Made by a program: the position numbers and the translations under genes
Assembly: GCF_037102585.1 (NCBI RefSeq)
Contig: NW_027043838.1
Coordinates: 1,674,001-1,738,000 of the forward strand
Direction of reading: 5' to 3'
DNA: 64,000 nucleotides
From: Saccharomycopsis crataegensis
Taxonomy: Eukaryota; Ascomycota; Saccharomycetes; Ascoideales; Saccharomycopsidaceae
The notes under the pieces: model-generated
What the model saw: the letters and a program-made list of their open reading frames with translations, nothing else
Told to the model about the DNA's origin: nothing
Database searches by the model: none
Part shown: in pieces, positions 20,140 through 29,031 of the stretch
Layout: every line of letters begins with the position of its first letter
How positions within the stretch are numbered: the first letter of the stretch is position 1

Positions 20140-21933
20140 ATGGAATGGAGTCAGATCAATCCCGGCCACCATCTTGACCAGCTTGCCTTGTCGGTGGGTA
20201 TCGAGTCCGGTATCATCAAACAGGTTGTGTGTTTGTTTGCGTCATTCCCGTTTGCGTTCGTATTAAAGAGGCTTCCTGATCAAAACATCTTGCTCAAAAA
20301 TCTCTATGTGATCGGTGTATCTGCTTTCTACTTATTTGCTTTGCTCAATATCTTTGGCGGATTCTTGACCTTGTTTTTTGCGTCAATGGGTAGTTACTTG
20401 ATCACCAGATACATTAGAACCCCATACATGCCTTGGATCAACTTTGTGTTTTGCATGGGTCATTTGGCATCGAGCCATTTAAAGTCCCAGTTCTTTATCG
20501 ACGAAGTTTACAATCCAGACATCATTGATGTTACTGGTGCACAAATGGTTTTGGTGATGAAGTTGACCTCGTTTGGCTGGAGTGTTCAAGATGGCAGAAA
20601 CCCAACCGATGAGTTGAGCACTTTCCAAAAATCAAAGATCATCAAGAAGCATCCAAATTTAATCAACTTCATGAGTTATGCATTCTTCTTTCCTTCGTTA
20701 TTGACTGGGCCTTCCTTTGATTACGCTGATTATGATAGATGGATCCATGGTCAATTGTTTTCTGATGTGCCTGAAGAAAGAAAACCTGGGAGAAGAAGAA
20801 AAAGAATGATTCCAAAGAACGGTAAAGTTGTGGCTTGGAAGGTTATTCAAGGATTGTTCTGGGCGGTTTTATTTTTCAAAGGGGCGTCTTTTGTCAGTAC
20901 TGATGCCATTTTCGACCCCAAGTTCAAAAGTCATGGGTTTATTAGCAAAGCAGTCATATTATACATTTTGGGTGTCACCTACAGATTTAAATATTATGCT
21001 GCCTGGACAATCTCTGAAGCCGGTTGTATCTTGTGTGGTTTGGGATATAATGGCTACGACAAGCAAACTGGGAAATTCAAATGGAATGCGGTGCAAAATG
21101 TTGATCCAATTGCTTTTGAAACTGGTCAGAACGCCCATGTTTGTTTGGAAGCCTGGAATATGAACACCAACAAGTGGTTGAAGAATTATGTCTATTTGCG
21201 TGTGAAGCACAAGAACAGGAAACCAGGTTTCAAGAGCACGTTATTCACATTTGTGGTTAGTGCTTTCTGGCACGGTACCCGTCCAGGTTACTATTTGAGT
21301 TTTGTTTGCGGGGCATTGTTCCAATCTTGTATGAAGATCTATAGAAAGAACATTAGACCAATATTCTTAGACAATGGTAAAAAGAAGTTTGCTTACGATG
21401 TGATGTCCTGGGTCGTCACCCAGCTTTCGTTTGGGTTTATGGTGCAACCTTTCATGATTTTGGATTTCTCAAAATCGATTTATTGTTGGGGCCTGGTGTA
21501 TTTCTACCCATTGGTCGGAGTTGCCGTCACCCTTTTCCTCTTTAGAGGCCCTTACAGTAAGAAAGTGGCTGGTTTCCTCAAACAGTACCACGTTCTGGTC
21601 CCAGAAACCAAGCAGGGTGCTAAAGTTGCAACGACCACTAGTGCCAGCATTAAGAATCCTAAATTGGCGCAGATCCTCAAGGATAAAGAGGATTATGAAG
21701 AATTTGGCAGTTTGGGGGTTCCTAGCCAAGAGTTGAGTAAGGAAGAATTCGACAGACACATGAAGGAAGTTGGAGAAATGGCCGAGGATTTTAAAGAATG
21801 GAATACTCATAAACGTAGAAGCTCCATTACCGATGGTCAAGAAGTCATTAAAGATGCCCTCAATGAATTCAAGAAGGATATGGTCTCGTTAATGCCACCA
21901 AAGGAAGGGGAGAACGATAAAAAGAAGGATTAA
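20140..21933 (+). CDS. ALE1: Lysophospholipid acyltransferase (MBOAT family)
   Basis: A 597-residue multi-span ER membrane enzyme that transfers acyl groups from acyl-CoA to lysophospholipids (Lands cycle). The MBOAT signature is present: the conserved Asn in WNMNTNKWLKNYVYLR and the putative catalytic His378 in SAFWHGTRPGYYLSF, close to the reported His382 of yeast Ale1. Other family segments are NFMSYAFFFPSLLTGPSFDY and GLGYNGYD. About ten hydrophobic segments are visible. The protein ends in KKKD, which fits a KKxx ER-retrieval signal. The frame is open further upstream to 20044, but the added residues are not family-like. The ATG at 20140 (MEWSQINPGHHLDQLALSVG) gives the expected N-terminus. 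Confidence 0.92.
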   Translation: MEWSQINPGHHLDQLALSVGIESGIIKQVVCLFASFPFAFVLKRLPDQNILLKNLYVIGVSAFYLFALLNIFGGFLTLFFASMGSYLITRYIRTPYMPWINFVFCMGHLASSHLKSQFFIDEVYNPDIIDVTGAQMVLVMKLTSFGWSVQDGRNPTDELSTFQKSKIIKKHPNLINFMSYAFFFPSLLTGPSFDYADYDRWIHGQLFSDVPEERKPGRRRKRMIPKNGKVVAWKVIQGLFWAVLFFKGASFVSTDAIFDPKFKSHGFISKAVILYILGVTYRFKYYAAWTISEAGCILCGLGYNGYDKQTGKFKWNAVQNVDPIAFETGQNAHVCLEAWNMNTNKWLKNYVYLRVKHKNRKPGFKSTLFTFVVSAFWHGTRPGYYLSFVCGALFQSCMKIYRKNIRPIFLDNGKKKFAYDVMSWVVTQLSFGFMVQPFMILDFSKSIYCWGLVYFYPLVGVAVTLFLFRGPYSKKVAGFLKQYHVLVPETKQGAKVATTTSASIKNPKLAQILKDKEDYEEFGSLGVPSQELSKEEFDRHMKEVGEMAEDFKEWNTHKRRSSITDGQEVIKDALNEFKKDMVSLMPPKEGENDKKKD

Positions 21934-22184
21934 TTGTTGGTATCTTGTATTTAGTTGTTATGTAGTTTGTTTATTTAGAAATGGAAATTGCCACTATAAA
22001 TGTATATTTTTCTGGTAGTTTAATTTATGTTTGATAACGCAGACAATTAATAACACACATTGGTTCTTAATATGTGATATATCTGTGTGCGGTTAGCACT
22101 GTCAAAAACCTACTAGAAAACCGTGAAGCATCGTTTGGAAGCAGTTTCTATCACCAATGTACCCTATTTTCAATACAAACCGCT

Positions 22185-23114
22185 ATGAAAAACGTTATTA
22201 GAAAAAGGTTAGCGGGGTTTGAAGATAATGATTCAGAAACTGAGGACTCAGAGCATTTGAATATCAAAAAGCGAAAGCTATTTTTGCCTAATGATGCAGT
22301 AGCAACAAAAAAAGAGAATAATAGTGTGACCAAAGACGATGATGACAGTAAAGAGATCGTGAGTTATGAAGATCCGCAGTTTGTCACTGGCCAAGAAGAA
22401 GATCAACAGAATGATGATATTGATACAACAACCCACCAGCCAAAGTATACAGAATTACAGAAGATGAGCCGGGATAAAGGACTCAAGAAATCGTTGTTTG
22501 AAGATTCTGGATCAAAAGGTCTAAGCATAATGGAGAAAATGGGGTTCAAGGTTGGTAATTCTTTAGGATTGCGGAAATATGACAAAGACCGTCCCCTGGT
22601 GCCAATTACAGTGAATGTGAAGATCAATAACTCTGGGATCGGAGCGAGCAGCAAAGTGGAGAAGGAACCCCTGGGGGTCACTATGGAAGAATACCATAGT
22701 AATGTGAAGGAGAAGAATTTCAAATCACAACAACAGAAAACAATATGGAAATTGATGAAGAAGTCGTTTGAATTAAGTGGGGATGATGATGTTATGGATA
22801 TAAAGACGATCAATCCGTTGGATATCAATGTTCTATGGAGAGAGTATGTGATCAATCTTCAAGAGAATTTGAAGAGAAAAAAAATAATCCAATTGATGGG
22901 AGAATCAGAGCCCCAGGATGATGAGAAATATGATATTGAAAATGATGTTGAATTACAGGACCTCTTGGCGGAAACCCCAGATGAAATCATTGATAAACTA
23001 ATAATATTCCTACGATCTGAATGCTATTACTGTTTTTGGTGCGGGAATAAATTTGAAAATGATGAACAACTACTAAAATTTTGTCCTGGACCATATGAAG
23101 AAGATCATGTTTAA
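22185..23114 (+). CDS. CMG1: G-patch domain protein, GPATCH11/CMG1-like
   Basis: A 309-residue protein with a G-patch at about residues 108-150 (GSKGLSIMEKMGFKVGNSLG). G-patch motifs bind and activate DEAH helicases such as Prp43. A conserved C-terminal block follows, with a Cys pair motif CYYCFWCGNKF and a tail CPGPYEEDHV, as in the DUF4187 region of GPATCH11 and yeast YLR271W (Cmg1). The N-terminus is charged and Asp-rich with a basic patch KKRKL that could be a nuclear signal. The open frame begins at 22074; I prefer the ATG at 22185 (MKNVIRKRLAGFEDND), where the charged conserved part starts. The stop is only 49 bp from that of convergent MED4, so the transcripts probably overlap. Confidence 0.75.
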   Translation: MKNVIRKRLAGFEDNDSETEDSEHLNIKKRKLFLPNDAVATKKENNSVTKDDDDSKEIVSYEDPQFVTGQEEDQQNDDIDTTTHQPKYTELQKMSRDKGLKKSLFEDSGSKGLSIMEKMGFKVGNSLGLRKYDKDRPLVPITVNVKINNSGIGASSKVEKEPLGVTMEEYHSNVKEKNFKSQQQKTIWKLMKKSFELSGDDDVMDIKTINPLDINVLWREYVINLQENLKRKKIIQLMGESEPQDDEKYDIENDVELQDLLAETPDEIIDKLIIFLRSECYYCFWCGNKFENDEQLLKFCPGPYEEDHV

Positions 23115-23163
23115 GAAATATAATACAATATACAAAGGAGGCAAAGCATCAAGACCCACAATC

Positions 23164-23955
23164 CTAATCGCTATCCTCGTCAGAGTCAAACAAATCAAGA
23201 CCAACTTCTTGGGTACTGCCTTTATCGGGTTCTGGCATAGATGGACGACGATAGGCATCAAAGGAATTACTTCTTTCAATCGAAGGTTGATATTCGGTAG
23301 CAGCAGCAGGAGCAGGAGGATGTTGTGAGTTTGCTGGATTGCTAACATTATTATTATCATTATTATTTTCTGGCTCGTCGCTCTTGTATTTTATCAACTC
23401 ATCACGATATCTCATGGCCATTGCTAACATGCCTTTTCTAAGAGCATCTTCAGCGGGCCATATATAGTTGTTTGGACCAATATTAAGATCCGACGTTGCA
23501 GGGATCGTTGTAAATTTTGCAAGCTTGGCTGCGTATTTGAGAAGCTCCCCAGTGGTTAATGGATTATCACCGAATATTTCGTGCTTCTTTTCTTGTGATA
23601 TGGCCGTGGACTTTACCTGGGGTTTTTCCAATTCCAATTCGTCATCGTCATCTTCATCAATCTCGTAATCGTCTGGTAATTCCAATAATAGACTGCGGCA
23701 CTGGTTCAACTCGTCTAATATTTGTAGCAGTTGCTGGCTGAGATCAGAGTTGACCACCTGTAATTTGTTCAAGCTGTTACCGAAGTTCTGGTGATTGATG
23801 ATGACTTTGACAAAGTCCTCGACCCTACCATCGGTCTTCAATAGATTAGCGATCCACCGTAGATTGGGGTCGAACTTCTGGACAGAATCAACGTATTCTT
23901 GTAGCTGGGTCTCGAATTCCCTGAGTTCATTGAAGATAGGTAGAGACTCTCCCAT
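23164..23955 (-). CDS. MED4: Mediator complex subunit 4
   Basis: A 263-residue subunit of the middle module of Mediator, the RNA polymerase II coactivator. The N-terminal half is helical and heptad-like (ELREFETQLQEYVDSVQKFD; LQQLLQILDELNQC-type region). It is followed by an acidic stretch and the Med4 core motif ILKYAAKLAKFTTIPATSDL-type sequence with NYIWPAEDALRKGML, the most conserved part of the family. The C-terminal tail is Asn/Pro/Ala-rich and ends in acidic residues (LFDSDEDSD), as in other yeast Med4. It is convergent with the G-patch gene, and its 5' end faces the AcrB/NNF2-like gene. Confidence 0.92.
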   Translation of the reverse strand: MGESLPIFNELREFETQLQEYVDSVQKFDPNLRWIANLLKTDGRVEDFVKVIINHQNFGNSLNKLQVVNSDLSQQLLQILDELNQCRSLLLELPDDYEIDEDDDDELELEKPQVKSTAISQEKKHEIFGDNPLTTGELLKYAAKLAKFTTIPATSDLNIGPNNYIWPAEDALRKGMLAMAMRYRDELIKYKSDEPENNNDNNNVSNPANSQHPPAPAAATEYQPSIERSNSFDAYRRPSMPEPDKGSTQEVGLDLFDSDEDSD

Positions 23956-24171
23956 TATTATTGTTATTATTATTATTATTGTTAATAATTATTTGTTAGC
24001 GGAAATCTTCGTGAGTATTTGCGATTCTTTTGAGGTTTTTTCTCTGTGTGCCTTTAGCATATTTTTTCTCAAAATCACCGAATTTCACCCAATTTGACCT
24101 TTTCTTCCTTAATACGATCGTCTTTCACCAACTATAATAATAAATCCATACAATATACCCTGGCCAAAGTT

Positions 24172-26619
24172 ATGCCGATAGCGTCTGTCGACACTGAATC
24201 GTCGACGATTCTCCCGCTGAAACCTCTAAGAGACGCGATTGCTCTACTAGTGGTGCTTTACAAAATTCCCACATGGTTGAATTGTATCTTTCTCGTGGTT
24301 TATACATTATCAGGGTCTTCTCAGGCCATCACCAGTAGAGTGTTGGCCAAAATGTTCAAGAAGCTCACAAAGAAATCGACATCGATAGCCACGGGCGCTG
24401 GTGATACTGGGATTGGTGATGTGTCGGATATCAACGAGCTCATGAATGGCGAAACGATATTACAAAACAACAGCAACAACCTTATCGATGACAAAGGGAA
24501 AAAAAGAATAAGAGGCGCAGATTACTTGGAATGGCTCAGTGAATTCCTCAACTCTCAAGCTGTAAGCCTCGTGGGGTATTTGGTGGCGTATGTCTGGTTG
24601 TTATGGTATTTCCCAAACATTTTGAACTTGTTCATTTTATCTGCCAAAGCAATGATATCCGTCAGCGTATTTGGGATTCACGGGTCCAAAGGGTTATTAA
24701 CTTCAGTAATGTTGATATTTGTTGTCATTTTAACTACCACCAGCTTCCATTTTTTCATGTCCAAAATCACCAGTATCCAATCCACCAGCGTGTTGGTCAA
24801 AACTTTCCAAATTTTCAATTCCATCGACACACAATTGGAATCCAAGGCGTTCAAAATATCCTACGACTCAAATATTTTCAATTATCACAAATCCTCGTCC
24901 ATTAGTAATTTCTTTAATTCTTTCTGGAGCACCTCAAACAATGTGTTTTCGATGCACGTTATCCTCATGAATTTACCGCCTAATTTCAAAGTGACCAATT
25001 TTATGAAAAATCATCTCAAACCTTTAGACCAACTATCAAAAATATCCCTGGATATAGGCGCCAATGACAACGACGATGAAAACGACGAACCACAGCAACA
25101 ACAGCAGCAACATGCGGCGACTATCGAACATGAAACCAACGAGGCATTATCATTCAACATATCTGAAGAATACGCCCAGTCGAAGCTAAACCAAATCATC
25201 ACAAATTCCAAAGACTCTACCTCTGACCCAACTGTTTTTCCTACAAAACCTGCCACTACCCAAAACGACGATGGCGACTATTTCAATGACTCGCCAGCGC
25301 TGTTCCCCGATGAAGCACAGGAAGTGGTGTACTCAAACCACTTATCTTCTGCATTATCCGCAGTTATCTCAAACTTGGAGAATTTCTGTAGACTTCCATT
25401 CATTCCTTCTTCCACAACTAAAAAAACTAGAAAAATATTCAATGTGAGAGAACTGCAACCTTTATGGCTGGTGATTTCCGCGCTTCTTGCCATGAGAAAA
25501 CGCCCGGATATTTTTTCTGGAGAACGAACCGTTGAGGACTTAGATGAAAATAACTCGTTGGTACCGATTCAGGAAGTCAGGTACAGTAATTTCTCGTTTG
25601 CCGACGACAGTTATCCCGTTAAATGTTTTATCGATTACGTGGGTCCAACCAGTATGGCGTTCCAAGTGATTCAATTTACAAAACCCACTGCCGATCACAA
25701 TCGTGTCGATTTATTAAAACATATCGATATTGCGGTGGTGGTCAATGGGATCGAATGGAATACTCACACTTATGAGGACTATATCATCATCATTGGCCTA
25801 ACGCCTTCATCGACCTACGATATTTCGATTCTTGCCCTAAGATCCGGGGCCGAAGATGTTTTGGTGGCAAAATACATCATTTGTACATTATTGGATGGCG
25901 AAGGCCATAAGAGCTTGAACTCCGCAAAGATTGAATCACCAATTGACACATTAAAACGAAGCGTCACTACCACGAAGAATACGGTATTTAGAGAACGGGT
26001 GAAATTGAAGAAATTGAAGAAAGAAAACACCAAAGCTTTAGGGGAGTTATCTAAAGAAATCGATACGTTGAACAATAAAACCACCGAGGCCAATCGGAAC
26101 GATGATAAATTATGGAGAAAAGTGGCATCATTGAAAACCGAAGCCAATCAATTACGCGATGAAATTGCCACCAGGAAAAAAGAACTCGAACATCATCAAC
26201 ACAAATTTGAACAAGAATTCTCCATCAGGTATCAATTGAAAAAACACGATTTTGAAAAACGTCAAGCAGAATTCAAAAAACTCGAGGCAGAATTCACCAA
26301 CGAGATCGGTTTATTAGACAAAGATAAAGAACAACTACAGACGGAGTTAGCGGGTCTCACCATAAAAAACGAAAAGTTGAAGAATAAACTCACCAAATAC
26401 CAATCTGATCTCCAAAAAACTGAACAAGATATCAAACAAATTGTCGATGATGATCTCAATGCCCGGAAAGTCGAGCGTGGTAAAAGAAATGCTAAGCGAG
26501 CCAATCTCATCAACGAATTCCGAGCCGAAATACAAAAGGCCGAGGAAATGACAAAAGATTTCCAAGAAAAAGCTAATAAGCTAGAACAGGAGGAAAAAGA
26601 GTTTTCAAATCCTCAATAA
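24172..26619 (+). CDS. Membrane protein with Fn3-like domain and long coiled coil (AcrB/NNF2-like)
   Basis: An 815-residue protein. Hydrophobic segments near the N-terminus (about 20-47, 127-160 and 170-196) give about three membrane spans. A Gln/Asp/Glu-rich region follows, then a block reading VKCFIDYVGPTSMAFQVIQF to GLTPSSTYDISILALRSG (about 480-590), which looks like a fibronectin type III fold. The last 200 residues are a charged coiled coil. Three spans plus a coiled coil is the layout described for fungal AcrB (ubiquitin-network signalling) and its yeast relative Nnf2, so I suggest that family tentatively. The frame is open upstream, but the first ATG is at 24172 (MPIASVDTESST). It is divergent to MED4. 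Confidence 0.6.
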   Translation: MPIASVDTESSTILPLKPLRDAIALLVVLYKIPTWLNCIFLVVYTLSGSSQAITSRVLAKMFKKLTKKSTSIATGAGDTGIGDVSDINELMNGETILQNNSNNLIDDKGKKRIRGADYLEWLSEFLNSQAVSLVGYLVAYVWLLWYFPNILNLFILSAKAMISVSVFGIHGSKGLLTSVMLIFVVILTTTSFHFFMSKITSIQSTSVLVKTFQIFNSIDTQLESKAFKISYDSNIFNYHKSSSISNFFNSFWSTSNNVFSMHVILMNLPPNFKVTNFMKNHLKPLDQLSKISLDIGANDNDDENDEPQQQQQQHAATIEHETNEALSFNISEEYAQSKLNQIITNSKDSTSDPTVFPTKPATTQNDDGDYFNDSPALFPDEAQEVVYSNHLSSALSAVISNLENFCRLPFIPSSTTKKTRKIFNVRELQPLWLVISALLAMRKRPDIFSGERTVEDLDENNSLVPIQEVRYSNFSFADDSYPVKCFIDYVGPTSMAFQVIQFTKPTADHNRVDLLKHIDIAVVVNGIEWNTHTYEDYIIIIGLTPSSTYDISILALRSGAEDVLVAKYIICTLLDGEGHKSLNSAKIESPIDTLKRSVTTTKNTVFRERVKLKKLKKENTKALGELSKEIDTLNNKTTEANRNDDKLWRKVASLKTEANQLRDEIATRKKELEHHQHKFEQEFSIRYQLKKHDFEKRQAEFKKLEAEFTNEIGLLDKDKEQLQTELAGLTIKNEKLKNKLTKYQSDLQKTEQDIKQIVDDDLNARKVERGKRNAKRANLINEFRAEIQKAEEMTKDFQEKANKLEQEEKEFSNPQ

Positions 26620-26762
26620 GAAACAAAAAAAAAAATGGCTACGAATCTAATGATATATATGTTGATAGTTATAATGATGATAATGTACATTTATAAAATG
26701 CAGAAAAAAAAAAAAAGGAGCAATGACAGTAAATAATATAATACATATAATAAGCATATGAC

Positions 26763-27389
26763 TCAAGCAAACGAAACAGATTTCTTCTTCTTAGGTGTTT
26801 CAGTTTCCTGGGGCTCTTCGGTGGCAGCAGCAACTTTTTCTTGCTTAGATCTCTTTCTTCTAGCCAGTCTTGCGGCAGAAGCTTTCGATTTCAACTCATT
26901 CTTCTTTTCGTCCACAGCATCCTGCTTGTTCTTTTCCTTCCGCTCGATTTCTTTTCTCTTCAATTCACGCAATTCCTCCAATCGCTGGGCTTTTTCTAAT
27001 TTACTTTCATTGGCCAAATCATTCTTGTCATTAATGGACTTAATGATTCTATTGAGTAATAAGCTATCGTGATCATTCACAAACTTCTTACCCTTCTTAC
27101 CATTCTTTATCTTCTTTCCTGCCACCACGGTAGTATTGAGGGTTGGAATATGCAACTCTTTTTCTGTATATTCTCTCTCCTTTTTCTTGGTACCATAAAG
27201 ACGAGCTTTGGATTGTTCTTTTTTCACCTGGGATTTCGAGGGTTTCCTAACTTTGGATTTTTCTGTCAAATTCGGTTTGTTTATAAGGAGGTTGGAAGCC
27301 TTAGAGTCTGAAAACACTTCTGACTCAATCTTTCTCATCCCATTTTGGGAAGTTCTTCTTTTGGCAGTTTTGGATTGTCTATGGACCAT
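26763..27389 (-). CDS. LOC1: 60S ribosome assembly / ASH1 mRNA localization factor Loc1
   Basis: A 208-residue, highly basic nucleolar protein. Loc1 binds double-stranded RNA, is needed for 60S assembly and takes part in ASH1 mRNA localisation. Near-identical blocks to yeast Loc1 are [76 protein letters not shown] and a C-terminal KKKKSVSFA. The frame stays open upstream to 27713, inside DOC1. The true start is the ATG at 27389 ([17 protein letters not shown]), which aligns with the family N-terminus. DOC1 ends 142 bp upstream on the same strand, so the LOC1 promoter must be very compact. Confidence 0.95.
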   Translation of the reverse strand: MVHRQSKTAKRRTSQNGMRKIESEVFSDSKASNLLINKPNLTEKSKVRKPSKSQVKKEQSKARLYGTKKKEREYTEKELHIPTLNTTVVAGKKIKNGKKGKKFVNDHDSLLLNRIIKSINDKNDLANESKLEKAQRLEELRELKRKEIERKEKNKQDAVDEKKNELKSKASAARLARRKRSKQEKVAAATEEPQETETPKKKKSVSFA

Positions 27390-27473
27390 ATTGTAATCTG
27401 ATAATTCACTGATAATTATGATAAAGCTGGATGCATTTCTGCTCCCATCTGCAAAAATAAATAAAATAAAAAA

Positions 27474-27498
27474 AAAAATTTTCCTCGTCCCTCTCATC
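27474..27498 (-). promoter_or_regulatory. RRPE/PAC-like sites before LOC1
   Basis: AAAAATTTTC at 27474-27483 resembles the RRPE core, and CTCATC at 27493-27498 is GATGAG (PAC core) on the coding strand, 85-110 bp before the LOC1 ATG. This pair is typical of yeast ribosome-biogenesis promoters. It sits in the narrow gap after DOC1. Confidence 0.45.
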
Positions 27499-27531
27499 AC
27501 GTTACCCGGGGTTCTCACCCAACGCACCAAT

Positions 27532-28329
27532 TCACCGGATCTGTGATTCGCTAAGAAACTTGACAGAACTGAAAGGAATATTGGATAACTCTGGGTTTTG
27601 GGGAATATTTTGCTCATTTTTGTTGGTGATGATATCGAATGAAGTGTTGCTAATCGGGCTGAAAAGCTTAAGGGCTCGGATATGAGTGTCTTTCCCATTT
27701 TGATGGTTGGCAATTACTACCACTCTTATAAATAATGTTTTGAGAATACCATCATGCCGGGCATCACCAAACTCGATATTTGTCCAGCCAACCGGCTCAT
27801 TGATCTCTATGGTCGTCACTTCTTTCAAATTGTGTGAGCCATTGCCCGCCAAAATCATGATCTTCGAAGGAGTGTAACTCTCGTCCAAAAAGTAGTTTAT
27901 AAAGATCGAGATTTGCTTGATCTGTACTCTCTTGTTGAAGTGAATATTCAAATGATGCGGCTGCACCCCATCTGACTGCCAATAGGTTTCAGGACTGTCA
28001 GCTCGAAGCTCCTGTAGCCCACATCCTGGCTTATAAGACGAAAGAGTCCAAAGCGCCAAGTTCCCAATGTCCACTAGCCCTTGTGCTTCGATTTTCCGAA
28101 GCCTGTCGTAATATTCCTCTTTCATATCCGCATCAGAGAGGATTTCTTCGTCTTTTTCATCTTCCTCATCATCTTCTTCTTCCTCATCATCATCTTCTTC
28201 TTCTTCCTCGTCCTCATTCTCTTCATCAATCACATGGCCCTCATCATGGTCGTCCATAACAACACCCGACCCATTGAGATGGTCCTCAATGGAGTCCCTG
28301 AAGCTTCCAGAAGCGTTAGATCTATTCAT
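27532..28329 (-). CDS. DOC1: Anaphase-promoting complex subunit Doc1/Apc10
   Basis: A 265-residue subunit of the APC/C ubiquitin ligase that promotes processive substrate ubiquitination and forms part of the D-box receptor with Cdh1/Cdc20. The DOC (jelly-roll) domain occupies about 90-240, with the hallmark blocks [49 protein letters not shown] and [20 protein letters not shown]. The C-terminus ends in Ile-Arg (SESQIR), the IR tail that docks on the TPR subunit Cdc27. The N-terminus carries an unusually long, almost pure Asp/Glu run (about 30-65). LOC1 follows closely on the same strand. Confidence 0.96.
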   Translation of the reverse strand: MNRSNASGSFRDSIEDHLNGSGVVMDDHDEGHVIDEENEDEEEEEDDDEEEEDDEEDEKDEEILSDADMKEEYYDRLRKIEAQGLVDIGNLALWTLSSYKPGCGLQELRADSPETYWQSDGVQPHHLNIHFNKRVQIKQISIFINYFLDESYTPSKIMILAGNGSHNLKEVTTIEINEPVGWTNIEFGDARHDGILKTLFIRVVVIANHQNGKDTHIRALKLFSPISNTSFDIITNKNEQNIPQNPELSNIPFSSVKFLSESQIR

Positions 28330-28496
28330 CCCAAACGTTTGCGCTACTTGTTTGACTTTGGGTTTTAAAATAAAATAGAGTTGTATTGTTTTTTGTGTAA
28401 TTTTGTTTTTTTGTCATAGTATACCACGACGGTGGTATTTTACTCATTTCTCTGATTAATCCGAAGTATGGTACCGATACTGGATTGTTCTGACAT

Positions 28497-28926
28497 TGTT
28501 ACATTCCTGGTTCCAGACTACATTTGAGTAGTATTAGCAACCGTAACTTAGCAAGTCAGGAACAAGGAGCAATAATCTGGATAATGATGTAAGGAGCTTC
28601 TTTTAGTCAGGAAGGAAGAATTATGTATTAAAGGATGTTTACATCCTTAAAAATATCTCACACTAGTAAACTAGATGTAGAGTAAGGAGAATTAATTAAC
28701 ATTGACTTGACAGACCCGAAAGAATATTATTATTGTAATGAGTTCAACTAATGATTCCAATGATCCTGTCAGTGCTAATGCACTGAACACTTCAGCTACG
28801 CAGGCTGATATGGCTTCTACTGCTAATCAACAAGCGGGTGACTCTAGCTCTGCTAGATACTCCCAACATTTTTCTTTGTTTAGAAACCCGCCATATTGGA
28901 TCATATACCAATTTTGTGGGATTTAA
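28497..28926 (+). mobile_element. Fossil fragment of an LTR retrotransposon (putative LTR plus start of gag)
   Basis: 28497-28701 (205 bp) is bounded by TGTTA and TAACA, a perfect 5-bp inverted end as in Ty-type LTRs. It contains a TATTAAAGG TATA-like element and a hairpin AAGGATGT-TT-ACATCCTT. A short leader follows, then a reading frame from 28738 with the Ser/Asn/Thr/Ala/Gln-rich composition of Ty1/copia Gag N-termini. The element ends abruptly beside a tRNA gene, a favoured site for such elements. It is a truncated, inactive remnant; no pol region or second LTR is present. The family (Ty1/copia-like) and the age (not recent) are guesses from composition. I found no second copy in the window to confirm the LTR. 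Confidence 0.4.
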
Positions 28927-28940
28927 TGAATAAATTTCGC

Positions 28941-28945
28941 AAAAA
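28941..28945 (-). terminator. RNA polymerase III terminator
   Basis: A T5 run on the tRNA's coding strand begins 6 nt after its discriminator base, as expected for Pol III termination. Confidence 0.8.
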
Positions 28946-28950
28946 GATAA

Positions 28951-29031
28951 TGACTGGGACGGGATTCGAACCCGCGCATCCGAAGAAATCACGGCCTTAA
29001 CGTGACGCCTTAACCACTCGGCCACCCAGCC
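28951..29031 (-). tRNA. tRNA-Leu (anticodon AAG)
   Basis: An 81-nt cloverleaf on the minus strand. The acceptor stem is GGCTGGG / CCCAGTC with one G-T pair and discriminator A73, the leucine identity base. The D arm is GCCGAGTGGTTAAGGC. The anticodon stem is TCACG / CGTGA and the loop TTAAGGC, so position 33 is the usual T and the anticodon is AAG (read as IAG). A 13-nt variable arm marks it as a class II tRNA, and the T arm carries GGTTCGAATCC. No intron is present. IAG reads CUU, CUC and possibly CUA. CUN decoding by a tRNA that avoids CUG is what a CUG-Ser yeast needs. Confidence 0.95.

Larger units (their letters stand above)
28330..28950. other. Region between DOC1 and the tRNA gene
   Basis: 620 bp. 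About 28330-28490 is the DOC1 promoter side. From 28497 a putative LTR and a short gag-like start follow up to the tRNA (listed separately). Nothing else is seen. Confidence 0.55.

Noticed and set aside
27389-27713. Longer LOC1 start reaching into DOC1
   Set aside because: The added 108 residues translate DOC1 coding sequence and its 3' gap in another frame; LOC1 homologues start at the MVHRQSK position.
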